Shown in pieces: positions 31,418-41,066 of a stretch of 64,000 nt of DNA (positions are counted from its first letter, which is position 1; the number at the start of each line of letters is the position of its first letter). The translations under genes and the position numbers were made by a program. The notes under the pieces are model-generated. The model had not been told where the DNA came from, ran no database searches, and saw nothing but the letters and a program-made list of their open reading frames with translations. The DNA comes from Kocuria palustris (lineage in GTDB: Bacteria > Actinomycetota > Actinomycetes > Actinomycetales > Micrococcaceae): contig NZ_VDOR01000008.1 in NCBI RefSeq assembly GCF_007666205.1, forward strand, positions 52,303 to 116,302, given 5' to 3'.

Positions 31418-31622
31418 CCGAACTTCCCCCGAGAGAGACTCGCACGGGTCTCGATCCAGCGCCTCGGCTCGCATGCCGGGCGCCACACGAAATCCAGGAT
31501 GCAGTCAGCCGTCATCGCTGTCGAGGGCTGCATCCGACACCGACCATCATGGAACGGAAAGACAGCGACGCTATGACGCCGGGGACGGCACGAGCGTAGA
31601 CGGCACCGTCGTGGAGCCTGTC

Positions 31623-32480
31623 GTGAAGAAGAACCTCAAGAACACCATCGTCGCCGGCACCGCCACCGTCTTCGGCGGCGTCGCCCTCCTCGGTGCGGCC
31701 GCCCCCGCGCAGGCCAGCCCGTGGGACGCCCTCGCCGAGTGCGAGTCCGGCGGCAACTGGAGCACCAACACCGGCAACGGCTTCTCCGGCGGCCTCCAGT
31801 TCACTCCGCAGACCTGGGCCGGCTTCGGCGGCACGGGCTCCCCGGAGAACGCCTCCAAGGAGCAGCAGATCGCCGTCGCCGAGCGCGTCCAGGCCGAGCA
31901 GGGCTGGGGCGCCTGGCCCCACTGCTCCGCCAAGCTGGGCCTGTCCGGCACCCCGGCCGCCTCCGGCTACTCCGCCGAGGCCCCGGCTCAGGCCGAGACC
32001 GAGGTCTCCACCCAGTCGGTCGAGGCCCCGGCTCCCGAGCAGGCCCCGGCCGAGCAGCCCGCCGCCCCGGCTCCGGCCCCCGAGGCCCCCGCCGCCGAGC
32101 AGGCCCCGGCTGCTCCGGTCGCCGAGCAGGCTCCGGTCGCCGAGACCCCGGCTGCCCCGGTCGCCGAGCAGGCCCCGGTTCAGCAGGCCCCCGTCGCCGA
32201 GGCTCCGGCCGCTCCGGTCGCCGAGCAGGCTCCGGTCCAGCAGGCCCCGGCCGCCCCGGCTGCCGAGCAGGCCCCGGCCGTCGAGTACACCGCCCCGGCC
32301 GCTCCGGTCGCCCCGCAGGCTGCCGTCGCCGGTACCTACACCGTCGTCTCGGGCGACACCCTGGGCACCATCGCGACCGCCCACGGCACCGACTGGGAGA
32401 CCCTGTACGCGGCCAACGCCGACGTCGTGGCCGACCCGAACCTGATCTTCGTCGGCCAGGTGCTGGACATCCCCGCCTGA
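31623..32480 (+). CDS. rpf: resuscitation-promoting factor (transglycosylase-LysM)
   Basis: Secreted muralytic protein that stimulates growth of dormant cells (known from Micrococcus luteus). The 285 residues comprise a signal peptide (KKNLKN then hydrophobic to AAPAQAS, about 1-31), the Rpf domain (WDALAECESGGNW with the catalytic Glu, GFSGGLQF, GWGAWPHCS; about 32-110), an Ala/Pro/Glu/Gln-rich linker of repeated APVAEQAPVQQ-like units (about 115-235) and a C-terminal LysM (YTVVSGDTLGTIA...). The start GTG has GGAG six bases upstream. The long leader suggests post-transcriptional control. Confidence 0.95.
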   Translation: MKKNLKNTIVAGTATVFGGVALLGAAAPAQASPWDALAECESGGNWSTNTGNGFSGGLQFTPQTWAGFGGTGSPENASKEQQIAVAERVQAEQGWGAWPHCSAKLGLSGTPAASGYSAEAPAQAETEVSTQSVEAPAPEQAPAEQPAAPAPAPEAPAAEQAPAAPVAEQAPVAETPAAPVAEQAPVQQAPVAEAPAAPVAEQAPVQQAPAAPAAEQAPAVEYTAPAAPVAPQAAVAGTYTVVSGDTLGTIATAHGTDWETLYAANADVVADPNLIFVGQVLDIPA

Positions 32481-32541
32481 TCCGATCCGGATCCCCTGCG
32501 CGAGAGCGCAGCCGCGATCAGCTGATCGCATCTGATCGACG

Positions 32542-32575
32542 AGAGCCCCCGCAGCGTCCGCGCTGCGGGGGCTCT
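32542..32575. terminator. terminator between rpf and a convergent gene
   Basis: A perfect 15-bp stem (32542-32556 with 32561-32575) with a TCCG loop, 61 bases after the rpf stop. Confidence 0.85.
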
Positions 32576-32615
32576 GTCATGCCGTCGCGCCCGGGCCGCC
32601 GGCGCGAGGGCCGAC

Positions 32616-33362
32616 TCAGCCCTCGGCGTCGGTGGCGGCCGGGCGCTCGGCCTCGTCGCCGGCCGCCGATCCGGGCCGGTGCTCGGATCGGGCCTCGGAC
32701 CCGGTCTCGGGCCGGGGCCCCGCGTCGCTGTCCCCGGAGCCGGGGCGAGGGCGGCGCAGCAGGGACGCCGCGCGCTGCTCCACGGTCGGATCGTCGAGCT
32801 CGGTGGTCCTGGCGCCGCCGCGTCCGCCGACCCGGTAGGACTGCACCAGGGTGATGCTCACGCCGTCGCGGTGCTCGATCTCGATCACCAGCGCCGGGGC
32901 GCCGGAGCGATCGGGCAGCGTGGCCGGCAGCGCCAGGGCGGCGCCGAGCAGCTCCGGGGCCTTCCGCTGCGCCAGGGCGCGCAGAGCGGCCTCCGGGTCA
33001 TCGGCGTGGTGCAGCTCCGTGAGCTCGGCCGCGTCGTCGGGCTCGAGCTCGTCGACGGTCTCGGCCGCCTCGGAGGGCTCCACGCTGTCGAGCTCGAACT
33101 CCCCGTCGCGCCGGGCCGTGATCAGGAACGCCGGGAACCCGCCGAACTGCTCGAGCTGCTGCAGCGCGATCGTCTGCACGTGGGCGGCCATCTGGTCGAC
33201 GGTGTCGGCGGTCGCCTCCGAGATGCCCTGGCGCCACGCATTGGCCGCATCCTGCGATGGGGTGCGCGGCCCGGCCGACGGGCGAGCGCCGCCGCGCGCG
33301 GCCGCCTTCGCACGACGGGCCGCGCCGCGGTCCTTCTTGGGCTTGGCGTCCTTCTTGGCCAT
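32616..33362 (-). CDS. conserved hypothetical protein
   Basis: I do not recognise this 248-residue family. It begins with about 35 Lys/Arg/Ala-rich residues (MAKKDAKPKKDRGAARRAK), has a folded-looking middle (about 45-185) containing FGGFPAFLITARRDGEFEL and ALVIEIEHRDGVSITLVQSYRV, and ends in a disordered acidic tail. No signal peptide or membrane segment is seen. It has a ribosome site (AGGAG) before the ATG and is divergent from gatCAB. Confidence 0.7.
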   Translation of the reverse strand: MAKKDAKPKKDRGAARRAKAAARGGARPSAGPRTPSQDAANAWRQGISEATADTVDQMAAHVQTIALQQLEQFGGFPAFLITARRDGEFELDSVEPSEAAETVDELEPDDAAELTELHHADDPEAALRALAQRKAPELLGAALALPATLPDRSGAPALVIEIEHRDGVSITLVQSYRVGGRGGARTTELDDPTVEQRAASLLRRPRPGSGDSDAGPRPETGSEARSEHRPGSAAGDEAERPAATDAEG

Positions 33363-33487
33363 GCGGTCCTCCTGCTGCCCCTGAGGGGCTCGTGGGTGCG
33401 GGGCTCGGCGCGGCGTGCGCCGTCGCAGTCCAGGGTAGGCGGCGCGGGGGACCGGTCGGGCCGCCGCCGGTGTCGGGAGCTGTCGCT

Positions 33488-33493
33488 AGGATG
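33488..33493 (+). promoter_or_regulatory. -10 box of gatCAB
   Basis: TAGGAT, about 110 bases before the gatC ATG. Unlike most genes nearby this operon would have a leader and uses an AAGGAG ribosome site. Confidence 0.5.
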
Positions 33494-33603
33494 GGGCGAG
33501 CCGGCCGCGTCGTCGAGCAAACCGCCGGCCTGCGCGCCGCGCGGGCCGCTCCGCGGGCCGCCCCCGAACCACGAGCACGGAACCACGAGCACAAGGAGCG
33601 TGC

Positions 33604-33900
33604 ATGTCCGCGATCAGTCGCGATGAGGTCGCCCATCTGGCGCGACTCGCGCATATCGAGATGACGGAGGACGAGCTGCAGGCGATGGCCGGCGAGCTCG
33701 GCCAGATCGTGCAGTCGGTCGCCTCCGTCAGCGAGGTCGCCGGTGACGACGTCCCCGCGACCAGCCACCCGCTGCCGCTGCGCAACGTCCTGCGCGAGGA
33801 CGTGGTCGGCGAGACCCTGAGCGCGCAGGAGGCCCTCTCCGGCGCCCCCGATGCGGAGGACGGGCTGTTCAAGGTCCCGGCGATCCTGGACGAGGACTGA
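33604..33900 (+). CDS. gatC: Asp-tRNA(Asn)/Glu-tRNA(Gln) amidotransferase subunit C
   Basis: Small 98-residue subunit that stabilises GatA in the GatCAB amidotransferase. It shows the family pattern [20 protein letters not shown] and the C-terminal [16 protein letters not shown] lies six bases before the ATG. It is the first gene of a compact operon, with gatA six bases downstream. Confidence 0.96.
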   Translation: MSAISRDEVAHLARLAHIEMTEDELQAMAGELGQIVQSVASVSEVAGDDVPATSHPLPLRNVLREDVVGETLSAQEALSGAPDAEDGLFKVPAILDED

Positions 33901-33906
33901 GGCGAT

Positions 33907-35511
33907 ATGAGCGAGAACATCATCGAACTGCCCGCCGCCGAGCTGGCCCAGCGGCTGCGCGCCGGCGAGATCACCTCCGTGCAGGCCGTGCAGGCCCATC
34001 TGGATCGCATCGAGGCCACCGACGGCCGCGCCGTCGACGACCAGGACCGCTCGGCCGGCAAGACCGGTCTCAACGCGTTCCTGCACGTCAATGCCCAGGA
34101 GGCCCTCGAGGTCGCCGAGCAGGTGGACCGGGACCGGGCGGCCGGCCAGGAGCTGCCGGAGCTGGCCGGCGTGCCGATCGCGGTCAAGGACCTGATCGTC
34201 ACCAAGGGCCAGCCCACCACCGCCGCCTCGCGCATGCTCGAGGGATGGATGAGCCCCTACGACGGCACCGTGACGCAGCGGCTGCGCGCGGCCCGCATGC
34301 CGATCCTGGGCAAGACCAACCTGGACGAGTTCGCCATGGGCTCCACCACGGAGCACTCCGCGTTCGGCGTGACCCGCAACCCGTGGGATCCCACCCGCAT
34401 CCCGGGCGGCTCCGGCGGCGGCTCGGCCGCGGCCGTCACCGCGCACCAGGCGCCGCTGGCGCTGGGCACGGACACCGGCGGCTCGATCCGCCAGCCCGCG
34501 GCCGTCACCGGCTCGGTCGGCGTCAAGCCCACCTACGGCTCCGTCTCGCGCTACGGCGTCATCGCCATGGCGTCGTCGCTCGACCAGGTGGGGCCGTGCT
34601 CGCGCACCGTCCTGGACGCCGCGCTGCTGCACGAGGTCGTGGGCGGCCACGATCCCGAGGACTCCACGTCGCTCACCGACCCGGCCGCCGGCTTCGCCGA
34701 GGCCGCTCGGGAGGGCGCCGCCGAGGGCGGGCTCAAGGGCCTGCGGGTGGGCGTGCTCAGGGAGCTGACCGGCGAGGGCTTCCAGGCCGGGGTCGAGCAG
34801 CGCTTCCGCGAGGCCGTCGAGGCCCTCGAGCAGGCCGGCGCGACCGTCGTCGAGATCGACACCCCGAACTTCCGGTACGCGCTGGGGGCCTACTACCTGA
34901 TCATGTCCTCGGAGGTCTCCTCCAACCTGGCCAAGTACGACGGCGTCCGCTTCGGGCACCGCGTGCTGCCCCGGGACGGACGCGTGACGATCGAGCGCGT
35001 CATGTCCGCCACCCGCGCGGCCAACTTCGGCGACGAGGTCAAGCGCCGCACCATCCTGGGCACCTACGCCCTGTCGGCCGGCTACTACGACGCCTACTAC
35101 GGCTCGGCCCAGAAGGTCCGCACGCTCGTGCAGCGCGATCTCGACGCGGCCTTCGAGCAGGTCGACGTCCTGGTCTCGCCCACGGCGCCGACGACCGCCT
35201 TCCCCCTCGGCTCCGTGGACGAGCAGGCGGACCCCATGCAGATGTACCTCAACGACGTCGCCACGATCCCGACCAACCTGGCGGGCATCCCGGCCATCTC
35301 GATCCCCGCGGGGCTCTCGCCGGAGGACAGGCTCCCGGTCGGCCTCCAGTTCATGGCCCCGGCCCGGCAGGACGTGCGCCTGTACCGCGCGGCCGCCGGC
35401 CTGGAGGCGCTGCTCGAGCAGACGAACGGCGGGCCGATCCGGAAGGACCTGCCGGACGTCGTCGACGCCCTGGAGAAGCTGTCGGAGACCACCGAGGGAG
35501 GCGCCAAATGA
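33907..35511 (+). CDS. gatA: Asp-tRNA(Asn)/Glu-tRNA(Gln) amidotransferase subunit A
   Basis: Amidase subunit releasing ammonia from glutamine. The 534 residues contain the amidase Ser-cisSer-Lys triad: Lys in [20 protein letters not shown] and [10 protein letters not shown]. It is slightly longer than the usual 485-500 residues because of an N-terminal loop ([13 protein letters not shown]). The downstream gatB overlaps its stop codon (ATGA). Confidence 0.97.
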   Translation: MSENIIELPAAELAQRLRAGEITSVQAVQAHLDRIEATDGRAVDDQDRSAGKTGLNAFLHVNAQEALEVAEQVDRDRAAGQELPELAGVPIAVKDLIVTKGQPTTAASRMLEGWMSPYDGTVTQRLRAARMPILGKTNLDEFAMGSTTEHSAFGVTRNPWDPTRIPGGSGGGSAAAVTAHQAPLALGTDTGGSIRQPAAVTGSVGVKPTYGSVSRYGVIAMASSLDQVGPCSRTVLDAALLHEVVGGHDPEDSTSLTDPAAGFAEAAREGAAEGGLKGLRVGVLRELTGEGFQAGVEQRFREAVEALEQAGATVVEIDTPNFRYALGAYYLIMSSEVSSNLAKYDGVRFGHRVLPRDGRVTIERVMSATRAANFGDEVKRRTILGTYALSAGYYDAYYGSAQKVRTLVQRDLDAAFEQVDVLVSPTAPTTAFPLGSVDEQADPMQMYLNDVATIPTNLAGIPAISIPAGLSPEDRLPVGLQFMAPARQDVRLYRAAAGLEALLEQTNGGPIRKDLPDVVDALEKLSETTEGGAK

Positions 35512-37007
35512 GCGATCCGATCCTGTCGTTCGAGGAGGCCATGCAGGACTTCGACCCCGTGCTCGGGTTCGAGGTCCACGTGGAGCTCAACACCGAGACC
35601 AAGATGTTCGACTGGGCGCCGAACACGTTCGGCGACGAGCCGAACACCAACACGACGCCCGTGTCGCTGGGTCTGCCCGGCGTGCTGCCCGTGGTCAACG
35701 GCAGGGCCGTCGAGTACGCGATCAAGCTCGGGCTCGCCCTGGGCTGCCGGATCGCCCCTGTCTCGCACTTCTCGCGGAAGAACTACTTCTACCCGGACAC
35801 GCCCAAGAACTTCCAGACCTCGCAGTACGACGAGCCCATCGCCTTCGACGGCGAGCTCACCGTGGAGCTGGAGGACGGCACGCCGTTCACCATCGAGATC
35901 GAGCGCGCCCACATGGAGGAGGACGCCGGCAAGCTGACCCACATGGGCGGCGCGGGGCGCATCCAGGGCGCCGAGTTCTCCCTGGTCGACTACAACCGTG
36001 CCGGCGTGCCCCTGGTCGAGATCGTGACCCGGCCGATCGTCGGGGCGGGGGACCGGGCGCCCGAGCTGGGCCGGGCCTACGTCAAGGCGATCCGCGAGAT
36101 CGTCAAGGACCTCGGCATCTCCGACGCCCGCATGGAGCGCGGCAACGTCCGCTGCGATGCGAACGTCTCGCTCATGCCCAAGGGCTCGACCGAGTTCGGC
36201 ACCCGATCCGAGACCAAGAACGTGAACTCGATGCGCTCCGTCGAGCGGGCCGTGCGCTACGAGATCCAGCGCCACGCCGCCGTGCTCAAGGCGGGGGAGA
36301 GGGTCGTCCAGGAGACCCGCCACTGGCACGAGGACACGCGCTCGACCACGTCGGGCCGTCCCAAGTCGGATGCCGACGACTACCGCTACTTCCCGGAGCC
36401 GGACCTGGTCCCGGTATGCCCGGACCCCGCCTGGGTCGAGCAGCTGCGCGCCGCCCTGCCCGAGCCCCCGGCGCAGCGCCGCGCGCGGCTGCAGAAGGAG
36501 TGGGGCTACTCCGACGAGGAGTTCCGCGACGTCGTCAACGCGGGCGTGACGGACGAGATCGCCGCGACGATCGAGGCCGGCGCCTCCAAGGCCGCCGCCC
36601 GCAAGTGGTGGATGGGCGAGATCGCCCGCCTGGCCAACAATTCCGGCGTCGAGATCGCGGACCTGGGCATCACCGCTCAGCACGTGGCCGAGATCGAGAC
36701 GCTGATCGGCGAGAGGACGATCAACGACAAGATCGCCAAGCAGGTCCTGGGCCACGTGGCCGAGGGCGAGGGCTCGCCGGCCGAGATCGTCGAGCAGCGC
36801 GGCCTGGCGGTCGTCTCGGACGAAGGGGTCCTGGTCTCCGCGATCGACGACGCCATGGCCCAGATGCCCGATGTCGTGGAGAAGGTCCGGGGCGGCAAGG
36901 TCCAGGCCGTGGGCGCCCTGATCGGCCCGGTCATGAAGGCCACCAAGGGCCAGGCGGATGCCGGTCGGGTCCGCGAGCTGATCCTGGAGAAGCTCGGGGT
37001 CTCCTGA
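35508..37007 (+). CDS. gatB: Asp-tRNA(Asn)/Glu-tRNA(Gln) amidotransferase subunit B
   Basis: tRNA-binding and kinase subunit that converts misacylated Asp-tRNA(Asn) or Glu-tRNA(Gln) into the amidated form. The 499 residues show [46 protein letters not shown] and a C-terminal tail/YqeY-like domain. A tRNA-Asn gene at 59.35 kb in the same window is a predicted partner if the cell lacks an asparaginyl-tRNA synthetase (inference). Confidence 0.97.
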   Translation: MSDPILSFEEAMQDFDPVLGFEVHVELNTETKMFDWAPNTFGDEPNTNTTPVSLGLPGVLPVVNGRAVEYAIKLGLALGCRIAPVSHFSRKNYFYPDTPKNFQTSQYDEPIAFDGELTVELEDGTPFTIEIERAHMEEDAGKLTHMGGAGRIQGAEFSLVDYNRAGVPLVEIVTRPIVGAGDRAPELGRAYVKAIREIVKDLGISDARMERGNVRCDANVSLMPKGSTEFGTRSETKNVNSMRSVERAVRYEIQRHAAVLKAGERVVQETRHWHEDTRSTTSGRPKSDADDYRYFPEPDLVPVCPDPAWVEQLRAALPEPPAQRRARLQKEWGYSDEEFRDVVNAGVTDEIAATIEAGASKAAARKWWMGEIARLANNSGVEIADLGITAQHVAEIETLIGERTINDKIAKQVLGHVAEGEGSPAEIVEQRGLAVVSDEGVLVSAIDDAMAQMPDVVEKVRGGKVQAVGALIGPVMKATKGQADAGRVRELILEKLGVS

Positions 37008-37120
37008 CGGGCCCCCGATCGCATCGCCCCGCCTCACGGGGCGGCCTCGCGCCCGGACGCCGTGCGTCCGGGCGCGCGGCCGTGGCCGGCCGGGCGCGGC
37101 AGGGGAGCAGGATCAGGCGG

Positions 37121-37915
37121 GTGCGCACGACCGCGGCCGTGGTGGGGATGCTGGTCGCCCTTCCGATGCTGTGCCTCGGCCTGGCCGTCTCCGGAGGGCC
37201 GTGGGCGGCGCCGATCGCGGTGCTGCCCCTGGCGGCGCTGCTGCTGTGGTTCCTCGGCGCCCGCGGCGGTCTGCGCGAGCTGGGCTTCCCGCCCCCCGGC
37301 GGCCGCTCCCGGGCGCAGCGGCCGGCGGCCGGTCTGCTCGCGCTGCTGTGCGCGGCGGCGCTCAGCGGCGGGTCGGCGGTGGTCTTCCTGGCCGCCGGAG
37401 CCACCGTCCCGCTGGGTGTCTGGCTGCCGCGCGCCGGGGTGTTCGCCGCGCTGGGTGCGGTGGTCCTGGGCGTGCTGGCCGCGGCCCTTCCGGAGGAGCT
37501 GGTCTACCGGGGCGTGCTCGTGCGGCTCACGCTGCCGCTGTGGCCCGCTGCGCTCGTGATCGGGCTCAGCGGGCTGCTGTTCTGCGCCGCGCACCTGCCG
37601 AACCTGCTGATGGGCAGCGGCTCCTGGACCTGGCTGGGGCTGCGCTGCGCCGAGCTGCTGGTCCTGGGGAGCGTCCTGGCCTGGGCCGCCGTGCGCACCG
37701 GGGCGCTGTGGATCCCGCTGGGATGGCATGCCGGATCGAATCTGGCCGGCGTCTTCGTGGAGCTCGTGTGGGTGCCCCAGGTCGCTGCCCTGTGGCCGGT
37801 CGCGGCGGTGTCGATCGCCGGGTCGCTGCTCGTGGTCCCGCTCGTGCTGCTCCTGGAGCGGCACCCGGGAGCTGCCGGGCCGGCGGCTGCGGAGGCGGAG
37901 CCGCCCGCGGGCTGA
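37121..37915 (+). CDS. CPBP-family intramembrane glutamic endopeptidase
   Basis: Membrane protein of 264 residues with about seven hydrophobic helices. The catalytic motifs are intact: EELVYRG (EExxxR) at about 128-134 and FCAAH in the next helix, then WHAGSN. Family members are Rce1-like proteases, and some serve in bacteriocin immunity. The start is uncertain: GTG 37121 gives a complete first helix but its purine-rich stretch is far upstream. It is followed by a paralogue 49 bases downstream. Confidence 0.8.
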   Translation: MRTTAAVVGMLVALPMLCLGLAVSGGPWAAPIAVLPLAALLLWFLGARGGLRELGFPPPGGRSRAQRPAAGLLALLCAAALSGGSAVVFLAAGATVPLGVWLPRAGVFAALGAVVLGVLAAALPEELVYRGVLVRLTLPLWPAALVIGLSGLLFCAAHLPNLLMGSGSWTWLGLRCAELLVLGSVLAWAAVRTGALWIPLGWHAGSNLAGVFVELVWVPQVAALWPVAAVSIAGSLLVVPLVLLLERHPGAAGPAAAEAEPPAG

Positions 37916-37964
37916 GAGGATCGGCAGCGCACACCGACGCGAGACCCGAGGAGCCGGCAGCAGC

Positions 37965-38783
37965 ATGGTCACCATCTGGAGATACCGCGGAGATCACCGC
38001 GCCCTGTGGGCGGTGATCGCCGCGATCATCGCCTCCTACGTGCTGTCCCTGCGCCTGGCGCGATGGGATGCGCCATGGGAATGGGTCCTCGTCGCACTGC
38101 CGATCGCCGTGCTGCTGATCTGGTTCCTCCTGGCCCGGGCGCCCGGGCGAGCGCTGGGCTTCCCGGAGCGCTCGCAGCGGCAGTCCGCGGCGCAGGGCCC
38201 GCTCGGCGGCCTCGCGGCGCTCGTCCTCGGCGGTGCGCTCGCCGCGATCGCGGCCGCCGTGCTCGCGGGGGCGGATGCCGTGGAGTCGTCGGGCCCAGCC
38301 GGGGCGGCGGCCTCCGGATCGGCCGCCGGCGCCGCCGCCGCGGGACCGGCGGTCATCGCGGCCCTGTGGGCGGGCGCGCAGGAGGTCGTCCACCGGGGCG
38401 CGCTGCTGCGTCTGGCCCAGGCGCGATGGGGCACGGCGACGGTCATCGGTGTCTCGGGCGGGCTCTCGGCGTTCGGGAGCCTTCCGCTGCTGCTGACCAC
38501 CGACGGCACCTGGGGCTGGCTGGGCGCCCGGGTGGCCGGCCTGCTGGTCATGGGCCTCGTGCTGGCCTGGGCCGCCGTTCGCACGGGCGCGCTGTGGATG
38601 CCGCTGGGGTGGCATGTCGGAGCCGGCGCGGCGGCCGCGGCCGCGCTGCCGTCCTGGCCGGCCCAGGCCATCGAGGCTTGGACCGCCGCCGGCGTGGTCA
38701 GCGCGGGGCACCTGCTGCTGATCCCCGTCGTGCTGCTCCTGGAGCGCGCGGGCACGCGTCCGGCTCGGGGCCGTGCGGACTGA
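37965..38783 (+). CDS. CPBP-like membrane protein with degenerate active site
   Basis: 272 residues, about eight hydrophobic helices. It aligns by eye with the preceding protein (shared LAWAAVRTGALW, PLGWH and the LLLIPVVLLLERAG end). In place of EExxxR it has QEVVHRG, so the first glutamate is glutamine, and the FxxxH histidine is missing (AFGSLPL). It is therefore probably not a protease, perhaps a structural or immunity-type paralogue. The family assignment rests on this neighbour comparison. It converges with the oligopeptidase gene six bases away. Confidence 0.72.
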   Translation: MVTIWRYRGDHRALWAVIAAIIASYVLSLRLARWDAPWEWVLVALPIAVLLIWFLLARAPGRALGFPERSQRQSAAQGPLGGLAALVLGGALAAIAAAVLAGADAVESSGPAGAAASGSAAGAAAAGPAVIAALWAGAQEVVHRGALLRLAQARWGTATVIGVSGGLSAFGSLPLLLTTDGTWGWLGARVAGLLVMGLVLAWAAVRTGALWMPLGWHVGAGAAAAAALPSWPAQAIEAWTAAGVVSAGHLLLIPVVLLLERAGTRPARGRAD

Positions 38784-38789
38784 TCCGGC

Positions 38790-40964
38790 TCAGGCCAGTC
38801 CCAGGCGCTCCAGGACCCAGGCGTCCTCCCACGCGTTGTCCCGCCACTGCTGATAGCGGCCCGAGGCGCCGCCGTGGCCGCCGGCCATCTCGATGCGCAG
38901 GAGGAGCTGCTCGGCCCGCTCCGGATTCGCGTGGCGCAGGGCCGCGATCCACTTGGCGGGCTCGACGCAGAGCACCCTGGTGTCGTGCAGCGAGGTCACG
39001 GCCAGGATCGGCGGGTAGTCGCGGGCGGCGACGTTCTCGTAGGGGGAGTAGGCCTTCATGGTCCGGTAGACGTCGGCGGACTCGAGGGGGTTGCCCCACT
39101 CCTCCCACTCGAGAGCGGTCAGCGGCAGCTCGGGCATGAGGATCGAGGTCAGCGGGTCCACGAACGGCACTGCCGCCACGGCCGCGCAGTAGAGCTCCGG
39201 GGCGAGGTTCAGCACGGCCCCCACGAGCAGCCCGCCCGCGGAGCCGCCCATCAGGGCCACCCGATCCCGGTCGATGTCCTCCCGAGCGCCCAGGTGCCGG
39301 GTCGCCGCCACGACGTCGGTGAAGGTCCGCTGCTTGACGGCCTTCTTGCCCCCCTCGTACCACCGGCGGCCGAGCTCGCCGCCGCCGCGCACGTGCGCGA
39401 TCGCCCAGACCGCGCCGCGGTCCAGCAGGGAGATCCGCGAGTAGGAGAACGAGGGATCCATGCTGATCTCGTACGACCCGTAGGCGCAGACGATCGCAGG
39501 AGCAGGCTCGGCGGAGTCGGCGCGGCGGATGAGGGTCAGCGGGATGCGCGTGCCGTCCTGGGCCTCGGCCCAGTCGCGCTGCACGGTGTAGGCCGACGGG
39601 TCGTAGCCGCCCTGCACCGGCTGGCGGCGCCGCAGCACGGGCTCGGGCAGCTCGCGGGCCGGGGAGTCCAGCACGAGGTCGAAGACGCGCCGGGGAATGA
39701 CGAAGGACTCGGCCGTGAAGCGCAGCACGGGGGAGTCGGGCTCCGCATGCGTCAGGGACACGGCGGTCAGCTCGCCCGGGACGTCCAGGACCGCCGGCTC
39801 CGGCTGCCTGGCCGTGCCCAGCCCGGCCAGCGGCAGCACGCGCAGACCGGGCAGCGTGTCCTCGCGGACCTCGACCACCAGGTGGTGCTCGGTGGCCGCG
39901 AAGCCCAGCACGCGCAGGCCCTCGCGCGGAGCCACGACGTCCACGGCCTGCAGGGCGTCCATGGCCCCGCCGATGCGCTCCAGCTCGACGAGGCTCAGGC
40001 GGGCGTCGGGTGCCTGGTGGTCGTGCTGCAGGAGGACGACGTCGCGGCCGTCGATCCGCAGGGGCTCGGCCGCGGCGAGCACTCTCTCCGAGCGCGGGAC
40101 CACGATCCGCGGCGGCTCGTCGGCCGGGGCGTCGGCGGGCAGGATCGCGATCTCGGAGTACTCGGAGCACGCGGCCTCGATCACGATCCAGCGGCGGTCC
40201 GAGGACAGCTCGGCACCGAGCCACAGACCGGGGTCGTCCTCCTGCGCGACGATGCGGTCCTGGGACAGCGGGGTGCCCAGGACGTGCCGGCGCAGGCGCC
40301 ACGGCCGCCAGGCGTCGTCGACCTCGGTGTAGTAGACGGCGCGGCCGTCGGGGGAGAGGAAGGCGCCGTACGACGTGCCGGGGATCTCGTCGTCGAGCGT
40401 GCGCCCGCTCGCGAGGTCGTGGACGCGCACCGTGAAGCGCTCGTCTCCCGTGGTGTCCTCGGCCCAGGCCATCCGGGTGCCGTCGTGCGTGACGTCGAAG
40501 GCGCCCAGGGACCAGAAGCCGTGGGGCCGGGCGCGGGCATTGCCGTCCAGCAGGGTCTGCTCGCCGGGCAGCCGCTCGCCCGCCGCGACCTGCGGCGGCT
40601 CCCAGTCCCGCGATCCCGAGCCGGGAGCATCGGCCGGGACGCGGCACTGCTCGGCATGCTCCCCGCCCTCGACCGTGCGGGAGAAGTACCACCAGTCCCC
40701 GCGGCGCCACGGGACGGACAGATCCGTCTCCTGCACGCGGGACCTGACCTCCTGGAAGAGCGTCTCGCGCAGCCCGGAGAGGCGGGCGGTCGAGGACTCC
40801 GCGAAGGCGGTCTCGGCCTCCAGGTGCGCGAGGACCTCCGGGGACTGCGTGTCCCGCAGCCACTCGTACGGGTCCTCGAAGCGATCGCCGTGGAACTCGC
40901 GCACGTGCTGCCGACGAGGTGCGACGGGCGGGGCGGTCGAGGGCTCGCGGTGCTGTGGGCTCAT
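38790..40964 (-). CDS. ptrB: oligopeptidase B-like S9 prolyl oligopeptidase
   Basis: Cytosolic serine peptidase cutting short peptides, usually after basic residues. The 724-residue protein has the N-terminal DPYEWLRDTQSPEV motif, a seven-bladed propeller and a C-terminal alpha/beta-hydrolase domain with Ser in MGGSAGGLLVGAV, Asp in VTSLHDTRV and His in AGGHGGASGRY. ATG 40964 is chosen because a -10 box lies seven bases upstream; an ATG three codons earlier overlaps that box. Confidence 0.93.
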   Translation of the reverse strand: MSPQHREPSTAPPVAPRRQHVREFHGDRFEDPYEWLRDTQSPEVLAHLEAETAFAESSTARLSGLRETLFQEVRSRVQETDLSVPWRRGDWWYFSRTVEGGEHAEQCRVPADAPGSGSRDWEPPQVAAGERLPGEQTLLDGNARARPHGFWSLGAFDVTHDGTRMAWAEDTTGDERFTVRVHDLASGRTLDDEIPGTSYGAFLSPDGRAVYYTEVDDAWRPWRLRRHVLGTPLSQDRIVAQEDDPGLWLGAELSSDRRWIVIEAACSEYSEIAILPADAPADEPPRIVVPRSERVLAAAEPLRIDGRDVVLLQHDHQAPDARLSLVELERIGGAMDALQAVDVVAPREGLRVLGFAATEHHLVVEVREDTLPGLRVLPLAGLGTARQPEPAVLDVPGELTAVSLTHAEPDSPVLRFTAESFVIPRRVFDLVLDSPARELPEPVLRRRQPVQGGYDPSAYTVQRDWAEAQDGTRIPLTLIRRADSAEPAPAIVCAYGSYEISMDPSFSYSRISLLDRGAVWAIAHVRGGGELGRRWYEGGKKAVKQRTFTDVVAATRHLGAREDIDRDRVALMGGSAGGLLVGAVLNLAPELYCAAVAAVPFVDPLTSILMPELPLTALEWEEWGNPLESADVYRTMKAYSPYENVAARDYPPILAVTSLHDTRVLCVEPAKWIAALRHANPERAEQLLLRIEMAGGHGGASGRYQQWRDNAWEDAWVLERLGLA

Positions 40965-40971
40965 GCCCGCC

Positions 40972-40977
40972 ATCGTA
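40972..40977 (-). promoter_or_regulatory. -10 box of ptrB (leaderless)
   Basis: Minus-strand TACGAT, seven bases before the ATG at 40964. Confidence 0.55.
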
Positions 40978-41053
40978 GGAATCCCCGCCGACAGCACAGC
41001 CGCGTCCTGCGCCCTGGCCGCCGGCCCGGCCCCGGTGCCGGCAGCCGCTGCCC

Positions 41054-41059
41054 CACAAT
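41054..41059 (+). promoter_or_regulatory. -10 box of the third CPBP gene (leaderless)
   Basis: CACAAT, seven bases before the ATG at 41067, divergent from the ptrB promoter about 80 bases away. Confidence 0.5.
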
Positions 41060-41066
41060 GGAGGCC

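Noticed and set aside
31200..31622. ydaO (c-di-AMP) riboswitch before rpf
   Set aside because: Looked for the conserved core such as GACAGCTAACC and the paired GGG-AACC region; not found.
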